Below are positions 8,105 to 16,159 of a stretch of 64,000 nucleotides of DNA, one piece after another. The notes beneath the pieces are model-generated. The model did no database searches, was not told where the DNA came from, and saw only the letters and a list, made by a program, of their open reading frames with translations. The DNA comes from CALLPQ01 sp964392325 (lineage in GTDB: Bacteria > Pseudomonadota > Alphaproteobacteria > Caulobacterales > Parvularculaceae). Positions within the stretch are counted from its first letter, which is position 1. Every line of letters starts with the position of its first letter. Location: contig CAYMPJ010000018.1 in NCBI GenBank assembly GCA_964392325.1, positions 1-64,000 on the forward strand, given 5' to 3'. Both the position numbers and the translations under genes were made by a program.

Positions 8105-8794
8105 TTAATCCGCGCGTTGGAAAGTTACCTTGGTTTCATTATCTCTTTGCCACACAGGCTCACCATTTTTCGTAGCGGGTTCATATCGCCAACTCTTAAC
8201 GCTTGTAATTGCTGACTTATTGAAACATTTATTGGTAGTTTCTATCACTTTTACATTCTTTGTTTTGCCCTTTGGGCTCACGTCAAACCCAAGTGTAACA
8301 ACCTCCCTTTTCCCGGATTCTTTCTGGCATTTAGCCGGAAACGGTGGCGGAATTCGAGCTATTGGCATAGCAGTTTGGTTTTGATCAGCAGCCTTCTCTT
8401 GCGGTTTTGCAAAACTCAACCTTGTTGCATTACCACTTTGTTCGACCGGTCTTCCCTCTTTTAAAGCAGGATTATAGCGCCATGTTTTTACTGCTGCTAT
8501 AGCTGCATTATCAAAGCAAGCATTTGAACTTTCACGGATAAGAATATTTTTCAGTGCCCCATCCTGATCTACATCAAATGCGACCGTGACAGTTTCTTTT
8601 TCTTTTGCCTCCTCCAGGCATTCTGTGGGATACTCAGGAGCCCGTCTTTCAACTGGCTTGGCTCTCTGGCCTTGTGAATCCTGAAAGGCAAAAGCATTAG
8701 GCAACAAAAAAGCAAACACGATAACAGAGTACAGGAATACCCGGTTAGCATATTTTAAATTCCAAACCGTCATAGACACTAATGACTTAGGCAT
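8105..8794 (-). CDS. Secreted protein with two TonB C-terminal-type repeats
   Basis: The 229-residue protein has an N-terminal hydrophobic segment (VFLYSVIVFAFLLPNAFAF), which is a signal peptide or anchor, then two homologous domains of about 80 residues. Each has the pattern PPxFPxxC...TVAFDV...G..KN..I.E..N.CF..AAI.AVK.WRYxPA...G.PV, the TonB C-terminal fold that in energy transducers contacts outer-membrane receptors. Each repeat keeps two cysteines at equivalent places, so an internal disulfide is likely. It lacks the long Pro-rich spacer of true TonB and no exbB or exbD is adjacent, so a transporter-energising role is not supported; binding to an envelope partner is the modest inference. 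The ATG at 8794 has AAGGA 8 nt upstream. It splits the usual serS-surE pair. Confidence 0.8.
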   Translation of the reverse strand: MPKSLVSMTVWNLKYANRVFLYSVIVFAFLLPNAFAFQDSQGQRAKPVERRAPEYPTECLEEAKEKETVTVAFDVDQDGALKNILIRESSNACFDNAAIAAVKTWRYNPALKEGRPVEQSGNATRLSFAKPQEKAADQNQTAMPIARIPPPFPAKCQKESGKREVVTLGFDVSPKGKTKNVKVIETTNKCFNKSAITSVKSWRYEPATKNGEPVWQRDNETKVTFQRAD

Positions 8795-8933
8795 AATTAT
8801 TTTCCTTGGATTGACCATCACAAATAAACTAAACTATTTTTAGAATATTTTCAATTTTGAGCAGTTTGAAGTTAATAGTCAAAAAATAGATAGAATTGAT
8901 GGTATCGCGCAGCAAACCCAAAACCGGTTTTCC

Positions 8934-10337
8934 TTATCCGATTTTTGTTGCACCGTCCATATAACTGCGAAGCACCTCGGGCACGGTGACAGAACCATCT
9001 GTATTCTGATAGTTTTCTAAAACAGCGGCTAGCGCACGGCCCACCGCCAAGCCGGAGCCATTTAAAGTGTGAACCGATTGCGCCTGTTTTTCGCCTTCAC
9101 GTTTAAAACGGGCTTTCATGCGTCGCGCCTGAAATGGTCCGCAATTGGAACAAGAAGAAATTTCACGATATTGCTCTTGGCCTGGCAACCAGACTTCCAA
9201 ATCATAGGTTTTGCGCGCAGAAAACCCCATATCGCCAGCGCTCAAAACCATAGTGCGAAACGGTAAATCGAGGCGTTTTAAAATTTCCTCGGCACAGCCC
9301 GTCATACGCTCATGCTCATCATTTGATTGCTCTGGCGAAGTGATTGAAACCATCTCCACTTTCATAAACTGATGGAGACGGATCATCCCCCGCGTGTCCC
9401 GCCCGGCCGATCCTGCTTCAGAGCGAAAGCAAGGGGTGAGCGCGGTAAAGCGCAAAGGGAGTTCTTCAGAGTTCAGTATTTTTTCCCTGACAATATTTGT
9501 AAGCGCTGCTTCAGAGGTTGGTATCAACCAGAATTGTTCTTTGGTTTTTGCTCCCTCAAGAGCGTTCTTAATTGCATTATTCAGACGATCTGGTCCATCT
9601 GGGGCGCTGGCATAAAAACCGTCTATCCCCTCTAAAGCGTCATCTAAAAGATCAGCACGTTTTACAACATCGCCCGCAATAAAAGCATCTTGCGTAAATT
9701 TAGGAAGCTGGCCAACGCCATACATAGCTTCATCACGCACCAAAAGCGGTGGGTTGATCTCGGTATATCCAAATTCATTGGTGTGCATATCAATCATGAA
9801 ATTACCAAGAGCACGCTCAAGACGGGCAATCTCCCCGCTCAGCAAAACAAAGCGCGCACCAGACATCATTGCAGCAGTTTCGAAATCCATACCGCCCAAC
9901 GATTCGCCAATTTCGAAATGCTGTTTTGCGTCTTTTATCTCGCGCGGCGTGCCCCAACGGCGCAACTCAACATTATCATCCTCGCTCAGGCCTTCCGGTA
10001 CATCGCTGGCCGGCGCATTGGGCAATTTGGAGAGTTCAGCGGTGATAGAATCGCGTAGGGTTTTTTCTTTCAACTCCAGCTTGGGCAGGTTCGCTTTGAT
10101 CTCATCAACTTCAGCACGAAGGCGATTAAATTCAGCATCGTCGCCCTTGGCTTTGGCTGCGCCAATGGCTTTCGAGGCAGAATTTCTCCGCGACTGCGCA
10201 TCATTCATCTCTATGGTGACAGCACGGGCCTCCTCATCCATTTTCAAAATGGTTGCGGCCATAGGTTGAACACCGCGGCGCGCGAGCCCCGCATCAAAGT
10301 CTTCAGGATTTTCCCGGATTTCTTTTAAATTAAACAT
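8934..10337 (-). CDS. serS: Seryl-tRNA synthetase
   Basis: Charges tRNA-Ser and tRNA-Sec with serine. Over 467 residues, an N-terminal antiparallel coiled-coil arm (about 25-115) that grips the tRNA long variable arm is followed by the class II catalytic core. Motif 2 is FRSEAGSAGRDTRGMIR and motif 3 is GLAVGRALAAVLENYQ. The length is at the upper end of the bacterial range (about 425-470); the extra residues lie in an insertion around positions 230-275 (KRADLLDDALEGIDGFY), a feature I recall from alphaproteobacterial SerS. It is in the same orientation as tatC upstream, 58 bp away. Confidence 0.96.
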   Translation of the reverse strand: MFNLKEIRENPEDFDAGLARRGVQPMAATILKMDEEARAVTIEMNDAQSRRNSASKAIGAAKAKGDDAEFNRLRAEVDEIKANLPKLELKEKTLRDSITAELSKLPNAPASDVPEGLSEDDNVELRRWGTPREIKDAKQHFEIGESLGGMDFETAAMMSGARFVLLSGEIARLERALGNFMIDMHTNEFGYTEINPPLLVRDEAMYGVGQLPKFTQDAFIAGDVVKRADLLDDALEGIDGFYASAPDGPDRLNNAIKNALEGAKTKEQFWLIPTSEAALTNIVREKILNSEELPLRFTALTPCFRSEAGSAGRDTRGMIRLHQFMKVEMVSITSPEQSNDEHERMTGCAEEILKRLDLPFRTMVLSAGDMGFSARKTYDLEVWLPGQEQYREISSCSNCGPFQARRMKARFKREGEKQAQSVHTLNGSGLAVGRALAAVLENYQNTDGSVTVPEVLRSYMDGATKIG

Positions 10338-10395
10338 GGCCGACTGTTTAAGCTGTTCGTCGGGCCTGGTCCAGTGGGCTTTTTAAGGAAAGTGA

Positions 10396-11262
10396 TTAAC
10401 TAGCCCCCTCGTCGCCCAGATCCCCTTCCCGGCTCATATTCACTTTCTTTTCGGCCATTCCTACCGAGAAAATGGAGACTTCGTATAATCCGATAATGGT
10501 CATGGCCAGAACAACCTGACTAAATGGATCGGGAGGCGTAAGAAAGGCAGCGATTGCAAATATACCGACGATCGCCACCTTGCGAAATTTGCGCAGCAAA
10601 GCCGAGGTCAATAAACCAGCTCTGGCGATCAATGTCAGTAAAACCGGTAATTGAAAGGTCAAACCGAATGCGAGCATCAAGGTCGTCACAAGGCTTAAAT
10701 AATGGCCAACATCGGTGAGTAATTCATACTTCACAGGGGCCCCGTCGCCTGCATCAGCCTCAAATCCCACCGCAAAGCGCATTACAAAAGGCACCATCAC
10801 GTAATATACTAGTGCCGCTCCAGCTGTAAACAAGACTGGCATAGCCAGTACAAAGGGAAGCAGCGCCTTGCGCTCGCGCTCATAGAGACCAGGGGCAACA
10901 AATTTATAAACCTGAAAAGCAAGTACCGGAAAACTGATCATGAACGCCGCATAAAGAGAAACCCTAATCTGGGCAAAAAATTTACCGAAGGGGCCAAAAT
11001 AGATCGACTCTTCGGGGGCAACTTCGCTGAAGGGCAACACCACATAATTAAGCAATTGGTTAGAAAAAAAGAAACATCCTACAAAAGCGATAAAAATTGC
11101 AGCCACACAAATGATCAAACGGGTGCGCAATTCTGTAAGATGATCCAGTAAAGGCGCCGACGAGCCAGATAGCTCATCGTCTATATTTTCATCCTCACTC
11201 TTGGGGCGATCCATTTGATGCAAGCCCTTGCTAGCATTTTCCGGTTTGAGGTCATTGGCCAT
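10396..11262 (-). CDS. tatC: Sec-independent translocase subunit TatC
   Basis: TatC is the multispanning receptor of the twin-arginine pathway, which exports folded proteins across the inner membrane; with TatB it binds the RR signal. In 288 residues, a 40-residue acidic cytoplasmic N-terminus precedes LLDHLTELRTRLIICV, the conserved TatC start, then six hydrophobic segments. The glutamate in HLTELR and the FAQIRVSLYAAFMISFPVL region are family marks. It follows tatB by 23 bp and tatA lies just before, so tatABC is one operon with scpAB upstream, as in many alphaproteobacteria. Confidence 0.96.
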   Translation of the reverse strand: MANDLKPENASKGLHQMDRPKSEDENIDDELSGSSAPLLDHLTELRTRLIICVAAIFIAFVGCFFFSNQLLNYVVLPFSEVAPEESIYFGPFGKFFAQIRVSLYAAFMISFPVLAFQVYKFVAPGLYERERKALLPFVLAMPVLFTAGAALVYYVMVPFVMRFAVGFEADAGDGAPVKYELLTDVGHYLSLVTTLMLAFGLTFQLPVLLTLIARAGLLTSALLRKFRKVAIVGIFAIAAFLTPPDPFSQVVLAMTIIGLYEVSIFSVGMAEKKVNMSREGDLGDEGAS

Positions 11263-11285
11263 ATTTGCAATTCTGCTCTAGCAAT

Positions 11286-11696
11286 CTAGTGTTTTGAACG
11301 GTTTTTATGATCAACCTCTTGGAGGGAGCTATCATTTAGATCACTTGTAGATTTTTCAATCCCGTTTGTCTCGGCAACAGCTTCCCCGCCCGCTTCAAAG
11401 GTTTGATTGATTTCATCCTTAACCGGACGAAATGCCTCGTTCACCTCATCTTTAACATCATCTGTAATCTTGTTCAGGCGCATATCTTCGAGTTCTTTGC
11501 GCAATTCATCCATCTCGGTCTCGCGCGCCATCTCGTCAAAGGCTGAAGTAAATTCACCCGCCATAGCGCGCGCCTTGGCAACAAAACGACCGCAGCTTTG
11601 CATGAGTTTGGGCAGGTCCTTCGGACCCACTACAATCAGCGCCACAATTGCAATGACAAGTAGCTCGATAAATCCAAATTGAGGTAACAAGCTCAT
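11286..11696 (-). CDS. tatB: Twin-arginine translocase subunit TatB
   Basis: TatB pairs with TatC to form the receptor for twin-arginine signal peptides. The 136-residue protein has one N-terminal membrane helix (FIELLVIAIVALIVVGPKDLP), in which VGPKDLPKLM is the TatA/B hinge, then an amphipathic helix (CGRFVAKARAMAGEFTSAFDEM) typical of TatB rather than TatA, and an acidic Asn/Ser-rich tail. It sits between tatA (126 bp upstream) and tatC. Confidence 0.94.
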   Translation of the reverse strand: MSLLPQFGFIELLVIAIVALIVVGPKDLPKLMQSCGRFVAKARAMAGEFTSAFDEMARETEMDELRKELEDMRLNKITDDVKDEVNEAFRPVKDEINQTFEAGGEAVAETNGIEKSTSDLNDSSLQEVDHKNRSKH

Positions 11697-11822
11697 GAGG
11701 GGTTGGCTTTAATTTAAGTTATGAAAGAACGTGTTTTCGTCTGGAGCACACATATATCCCAAGTCCATCTTGGGCCCAAGTCAGTGTAAAAGGAGGAGTA
11801 AGGCCGGGCTAATAGAGATAAA

Positions 11823-12071
11823 TTACTCCTTGTTAGCTTTTTCGGCTTTTTCGGCTTGTTCTTTTGCTACTTCGTTTGGAGTTACATCAACGGCGTCTTC
11901 AGCGCGCTCCTCCAGGGATTTTTCCTTATCGTCATCCTTCAAGCCATTGCGGAAAGCTTTAAGGCCTTTGGCCATATCCCCCATAACCGATGAAATTCGG
12001 CCACCGCCACCAAATAGTAGCAGCGCAAGCACTAAGACGATTGCAATTTGCCAGGGACCAATAGCGCCCAT
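11823..12071 (-). CDS. tatA: Twin-arginine translocase pore subunit TatA
   Basis: TatA oligomerises to form the translocation site of the Tat pathway. The 82-residue protein starts MGAIGPWQIAIVLVLALLLF, a single membrane helix, followed by the glycine hinge GGGGRISSVMGDMAKGLKAF and an amphipathic helix, then a charged Glu/Ala/Lys-rich tail. The usual FGxGKIP reads FGGGGRIS here. AAGGA lies 9 nt before the ATG. It is 109 bp from the scpB end and is the first tat gene of the run. Confidence 0.94.
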   Translation of the reverse strand: MGAIGPWQIAIVLVLALLLFGGGGRISSVMGDMAKGLKAFRNGLKDDDKEKSLEERAEDAVDVTPNEVAKEQAEKAEKANKE

Positions 12072-12179
12072 AACCAGGATTCCTTATGTATAAAACCTAT
12101 CTATCAAACATAGTACCCACACAAAGGTTTCTCAATGTGAATTTCTATTTAATCCGAAAAATCAGGTTTTAGTGCGAAA

Positions 12180-13160
12180 TTAGCTTTCTTCGGCTTCTTC
12201 GAGGTCATGGGTACCAAACCCAAAATCCACTAATTCTTCGTCTTCGAGGTCATCGTCTTCATCATTCGAAGCTTCTGGGGTATCGCTTTGGGAGCCCTCA
12301 TCAAGGAAATCCTGAGAAAACTCCGCTGCGTCCTCATCATCATAATCTTCCTCATCCTCGCTATCCCGAGGCGTTGGTACCTGAAAATCAGGAGGAAGCC
12401 GAGCCTCCAGCAAACCTGCTGCCTTCAGGTCGGCCATGCCCGGTAGATCCCCTAATCCCGCAAGACTAAAATGCTCTAGAAAGTCCTGACTGGTACCATA
12501 GAGAACAGGTCGGCCAGGAACGTCTTTACGGCGCCCACGCAAGCGCACCCAGCCAATTTCCATAAGCTGATCAAGCGATCCACGGGAGACGGCAACACCG
12601 CGTACATCTTCTATGTCGGCCCGTGTACACGGCTGGTGATAAGCAATGATGGCCAAAGTCTCAAGGGCTGCACGCGAGAGTTTACGCTGCTCTACCCGCT
12701 CCTTTTGAAGAATATGAGCAACATCAGGAGCGGTAACAAATCTCCATTTTTTCTCTATTTTGGAAAGATTTACTCCGCGACTTTCATATTGCACCTGAAC
12801 CAATTTCATAATCGCTGCAATATCTGCCCCCTCAGGCAAGCGATCTGCAATCGATTTCTCATCGAGAGGTTCAACTGCGGCAAACAAAAGAGCCTCGGCC
12901 ATGCGCACATGCTCGGCCATCTGGTTGGCTGTCCAGACATCGTCCTCTCCATCGCTGACGCCCTTTTCGGAGTTATCAGCGCCTTCCCCCTCTTCATCTT
13001 CAAGCTCGGATGTTGGCGAGGCCTCTTCTTCCTGATCCTGCTGCATTATATCCCCATCGTCTGAAATTAGCTCGTCACGCAAAGCTTCCTGAACGCCGTG
13101 GGCATCTAGATCATCAAAATTACGCCCTTCGGCCATTTGGGGGTCGTCCTCAATCATCAT
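12180..13160 (-). CDS. scpB: Segregation and condensation protein ScpB
   Basis: ScpB is the winged-helix kite subunit of the SMC-ScpA-ScpB condensin that compacts and segregates the chromosome. The core (about residues 80-245: AEALLFAAVEPLDEKSIADRL, RAALETLAIIAYHQPCTRAD, RGVAVSRGSLDQLMEIGWV, GRRKDVPGRPVLYGTS) is typical. The core is flanked by acidic, low-complexity stretches of about 80 N-terminal and 75 C-terminal residues, giving 326 residues against about 190-240 for most ScpB. The ATG at 13160 shares one base with the scpA stop (TGATG), so the two are translationally coupled; the longer frame from a TTG at 13163 is less likely. Confidence 0.93.
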   Translation of the reverse strand: MMIEDDPQMAEGRNFDDLDAHGVQEALRDELISDDGDIMQQDQEEEASPTSELEDEEGEGADNSEKGVSDGEDDVWTANQMAEHVRMAEALLFAAVEPLDEKSIADRLPEGADIAAIMKLVQVQYESRGVNLSKIEKKWRFVTAPDVAHILQKERVEQRKLSRAALETLAIIAYHQPCTRADIEDVRGVAVSRGSLDQLMEIGWVRLRGRRKDVPGRPVLYGTSQDFLEHFSLAGLGDLPGMADLKAAGLLEARLPPDFQVPTPRDSEDEEDYDDEDAAEFSQDFLDEGSQSDTPEASNDEDDDLEDEELVDFGFGTHDLEEAEES

Positions 13161-14230
13161 CAAACCACTCTCTCACTATAAACATCATTATGGCTGGTCA
13201 AATCATCCGGGATGGGTTGGCCATTACTCGGGGCTTGGGGATCATTGCTCTCATTTTTACCCTCTAAATCAGGTTTTGTGAGCTCATGAACGCGCCCCTC
13301 CCCTTCTTGTCCACCACCGCCAAAATTGCCGGAATCAGCGTCGTCCCTGTTGCGCACATAAATAGGCTCGAAGTGGCCCATCTGGCGCAAATCCATTTTT
13401 CCCTCTTTGGCAAACTCCAGAGCCGCGTGGAACGCACTCGCCAATACAGAGCGCTCCGGAGCGTCAATATCTTGTAACGGCGACAACGCCCGAAGCTCCG
13501 ACCATTCCGGAATCATACCTAAAATACGTGCAAGGCGTGCACGCGCATCTTCCAATGAAAAGACTTTAGGTTTTTCAATCAGATAATTTCGATCAACAGT
13601 TTGCACCCGTTGGGATGTATAAGCTTTGAGCAAATCGAATAGATCCGCATGCCATTCCGGAGTTCGTGTAACCCTCACCCCTTCCGGGCTACCACGGGTA
13701 AAAACCTCTAAACCCAGCCGAGGGCGTTTAAACAAATCATCAGTTGCTTTACGCATAGCCTCTAATCGTTGAAGCTGGAATGCAAGACGAGCTGCCATTT
13801 CATCGGCAGTTGGTTCCTCGCCATTTTCTTCTAGTTTAGGAAGCAGCATTTTTGATTTGAGATAGGCTAGCCAAGAGGCCATCACCAGATAATCCGCTGC
13901 CAATTCCAGGTTTTGCTGTCGAGCAATCTCGATGAAGATCAAATATTGCTCCACGAGAGCCATCATCGAGATTTTGCGGATATCGACCTTCTGGTTACGG
14001 GCCAGTTCCAATAAAACATCAAGCGGCCCCTCATACCCGTCAAGATTAACGACTAAAGCTTCAGGGTCAGTAATTGGCTCTCCTCGTATAGGATCATCAA
14101 AATCCGAAACAGTATCGTCTGCTTCAATAGTCTCGGCTGAGGGAGACACCTTTGAGCCAGAATCAGAGCCATCCACGCCCTCATTATCCTCAGGTCCTGT
14201 CTCGTCTATATCTTCCAAATCTTCACTCAT
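13160..14230 (-). CDS. scpA: Segregation and condensation protein ScpA
   Basis: ScpA is the kleisin that bridges the SMC heads and binds ScpB. After an acidic N-terminal extension of about 60 residues comes the family signature GYEGPLDVLLELARNQKVDI, then SMMALVEQYLIFI and LAADYLVMASWLAYLKSKMLLP; near the C-terminus is the winged-helix region. Total 356 residues, long for ScpA (about 250-280), because of the acidic head and a Gly/Asp/Ser-rich tail. In many relatives nagZ precedes scpA; here the neighbour is fumC, with a 381-bp gap. It shares a base with scpB downstream. Confidence 0.93.
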   Translation of the reverse strand: MSEDLEDIDETGPEDNEGVDGSDSGSKVSPSAETIEADDTVSDFDDPIRGEPITDPEALVVNLDGYEGPLDVLLELARNQKVDIRKISMMALVEQYLIFIEIARQQNLELAADYLVMASWLAYLKSKMLLPKLEENGEEPTADEMAARLAFQLQRLEAMRKATDDLFKRPRLGLEVFTRGSPEGVRVTRTPEWHADLFDLLKAYTSQRVQTVDRNYLIEKPKVFSLEDARARLARILGMIPEWSELRALSPLQDIDAPERSVLASAFHAALEFAKEGKMDLRQMGHFEPIYVRNRDDADSGNFGGGGQEGEGRVHELTKPDLEGKNESNDPQAPSNGQPIPDDLTSHNDVYSERVV

Positions 14231-14356
14231 AGGATAACACTAGGCCCGATTCTAGTTGCCCGCCACGTGAAAAAATGCATATGGGGATAGTTTAAGCAGA
14301 TGATTTACATGTCTTCTGGCCAAAATTTAAAAAATTGGCTCTAGGGGCCAGCATTT

Positions 14357-14385
14357 CTGACTTTAAAGTCGTTTCAGGGTATAAT
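14357..14385 (+). promoter_or_regulatory. Promoter-like sequence in the scpA-fumC gap
   Basis: A perfect TATAAT (14380-14385) lies 17 bp after CTGACT (14357-14362), which matches four of six bases of the -35 consensus. The palindrome GACTTTAAAGTC (14359-14370) overlaps the -35 side and could be an operator. The promoter points on the plus strand, into a gap with no plus-strand gene, so it would drive a non-coding transcript. Confidence 0.4.
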
Positions 14386-14391
14386 TTGTTC

Positions 14392-14522
14392 CAGCAGTAA
14401 GCCCTGATGGGGAAGACCCGAATTGGTGCTTTTTGGCCATAACACCTCATGTTGGCCGCACCAATTGGCTGCCTAATAAGGGCGAGACCTCAAGAGCTAT
14501 TTTGATAATTCCGTCTCAAAAT
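14392..14522 (+). ncRNA. Candidate small RNA with a nested hairpin
   Basis: Downstream of the promoter-like sequence, AATTGGTGC (14421-14429) pairs perfectly with GCACCAATT (14458-14466). Inside it GGCCA (14435-14439) pairs with TGGCC (14453-14457), with a five-T bulge on the 5' side. GCCCT (14401-14405) can pair with AGGGC (14479-14483) around the whole, with a small GGG-AAGA-CCC hairpin also inside, giving a branched fold. A second stem, ATTTTGA/TCAAAAT (14499-14522), follows. I find no clear terminator and no match to 6S, SRP, tmRNA or RNase P RNA. The start is the predicted +1 and the end is arbitrary. The rest of the 381-bp gap shows nothing. Confidence 0.3.
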
Positions 14523-14611
14523 CAGGCCCAATGGTTCAATTTGCCTCAAACGCAAACCTTCCAAAGCGGGCCGATTTCCACAGATAATAGACAATTAATT
14601 CCTCAAATACC

Positions 14612-16006
14612 CTATTTTGGGGTGATCATACTCTCCGGACGGACGATTTTGTCGTATTCTTCAGGGGTTACAAACCCTAGGGCCACGGCCTCTTCGCGCA
14701 ATGTTGTCCCGTTTTTATGGGCCGTTTTTGCAATCTTGGTCGCATTGTCATACCCAATTGTGGGGGCAAGCGCGGTCACTAGCATTAAGGACCGTTCCAT
14801 CAATGCCTTAATTTGTTCGTCATTTGCCTTGATGCCCGATACGCATTTCTCTGTGAACGATACACTAACGTCAGATAAAAGGCGGATAGACTGTAAAACG
14901 TTAAATGCAATAACCGGCTTGAACACGTTAAGTTCGAGGTGACCTTGAGATCCGGCAAAACTTACCGTTGTATTATTACCCATCACTTGAACCGCAACCA
15001 TAGTCATTGCCTCACATTGGGTAGGATTAACCTTCCCTGGCATGATAGAAGAACCGGGTTCATTTTCAGGAAGAGAAATTTCCCCTAAACCAGAACGGGG
15101 TCCCGAGCCAAGAAGACGAATATCATTTGCGATCTTGAAAAGAGATACAGCAATTACGTTTAAAGTGCCGTGAGCTTCAACCATCGCATCATGCGTGCCC
15201 AATGCCTCAAATTTATTAGGGGCACTAACAAAAGGCAATTTTGTATAATTAGAAACCTCATTGGCAAATTTATCCGCAAAACCGAGTTTTGCATTAATCC
15301 CTGTACCTACTGCCGTGCCTCCTTGGGCCAATGCATATAATCGAGGTAGTGCGCCTTGGGCACGACTAATTGCATTTTCTACCATCGTCACATACCCGGA
15401 AAATTCCTGACCCAGTGTAAGCGGCGTCGCATCTTGTAAATGGGTACGTCCAATTTTGATGATATCAGCAAAGCTTTCTGCCTTATCGTTGAGCGCATTA
15501 CGTAAGGTCTGCAATGCGGGCAAAAGGCGATGATGAATTTCCTCCGCCGCACTAATATGCATGGCAGTCGGGAATGTATCATTGGATGATTGACTGCGAT
15601 TTACATGATCGTTGGGATGAACTGGTTTTTTTGAACCAATTTCTCCACCTAAAATTTCTATTGCCCGATTTGCCACCACCTCATTGGTGTTCATATTCGA
15701 TTGGGTTCCAGACCCTGTTTGCCAGACAGAGAGCGGGAAATGGTCATTCATTTTTCCCTCGGCCACCTCCCCTGCGGCTTGAACTATGGCTTTTCCCAAA
15801 TCGCTCTCCAGATTGTCCAAATCCATATTGGCGCGGGCAGCGGACATTTTAACAATTCCAAGCGCCCTTACGAGTGGAGCTGGCATAGTTTCAGTACCAA
15901 TATCAAAATTAATCAATGACCGCGCCGATTGCGCTCCGTAATATTTGTCAACGGGCACTTCTAATGGACCAAAACTATCGGTTTCCGTACGGGTATTTTT
16001 CGACAT
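14612..16006 (-). CDS. fumC: Class II fumarate hydratase
   Basis: Catalyses reversible hydration of fumarate to malate in the TCA cycle, iron-independently. The 464-residue protein has TGSGTQSNMNTNEVVANRA, HPNDHVNRSQSSNDTFPTAM, GRTHLQDATPLTLGQEFSGY and the superfamily signature GSSIMPGKVNPTQCEAM, whose serine is the catalytic base. Length is the family norm (about 460-467). AGGATTA precedes the ATG at 16006. It ends 381 bp from scpA, read from its own promoter, and the next gene upstream is a CelD-type acetyltransferase. Confidence 0.97.
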   Translation of the reverse strand: MSKNTRTETDSFGPLEVPVDKYYGAQSARSLINFDIGTETMPAPLVRALGIVKMSAARANMDLDNLESDLGKAIVQAAGEVAEGKMNDHFPLSVWQTGSGTQSNMNTNEVVANRAIEILGGEIGSKKPVHPNDHVNRSQSSNDTFPTAMHISAAEEIHHRLLPALQTLRNALNDKAESFADIIKIGRTHLQDATPLTLGQEFSGYVTMVENAISRAQGALPRLYALAQGGTAVGTGINAKLGFADKFANEVSNYTKLPFVSAPNKFEALGTHDAMVEAHGTLNVIAVSLFKIANDIRLLGSGPRSGLGEISLPENEPGSSIMPGKVNPTQCEAMTMVAVQVMGNNTTVSFAGSQGHLELNVFKPVIAFNVLQSIRLLSDVSVSFTEKCVSGIKANDEQIKALMERSLMLVTALAPTIGYDNATKIAKTAHKNGTTLREEAVALGFVTPEEYDKIVRPESMITPK

Positions 16007-16159
16007 GGGCTAATCCTGTATACTGGGTGAAATTGGCTCGCATTTATCTACTCAAATCGCACCGATTACGCAAGGTTAGTGAACCAAGCCGACGCTCATT
16101 TCTTAGTGAAAACAACCAGAAATCATATATCTAAATGATCACCGCCTGATTTGCCTTCG

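Noticed and set aside
9754..10269. A 171-codon plus-strand frame opposite serS
   Set aside because: The product is Ser/Ala/Arg-rich, as expected from the reverse of a coiled-coil gene. SerS is clear in the other frame.
14392..14522. 6S RNA, SRP RNA or cobalamin riboswitch in the scpA-fumC gap
   Set aside because: The nested hairpin has a faint likeness to the start of a cobalamin riboswitch (GGTGC followed later by TAATA-GGG), but the B12 box is missing and no plus-strand gene follows. No SRP or 6S signature is present.
14433..14942. A 169-codon plus-strand frame running from the scpA-fumC gap into fumC
   Set aside because: It overlaps the conserved fumC C-terminus and has no recognisable domain. 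The structure in the gap is better explained as RNA than as the start of this frame.
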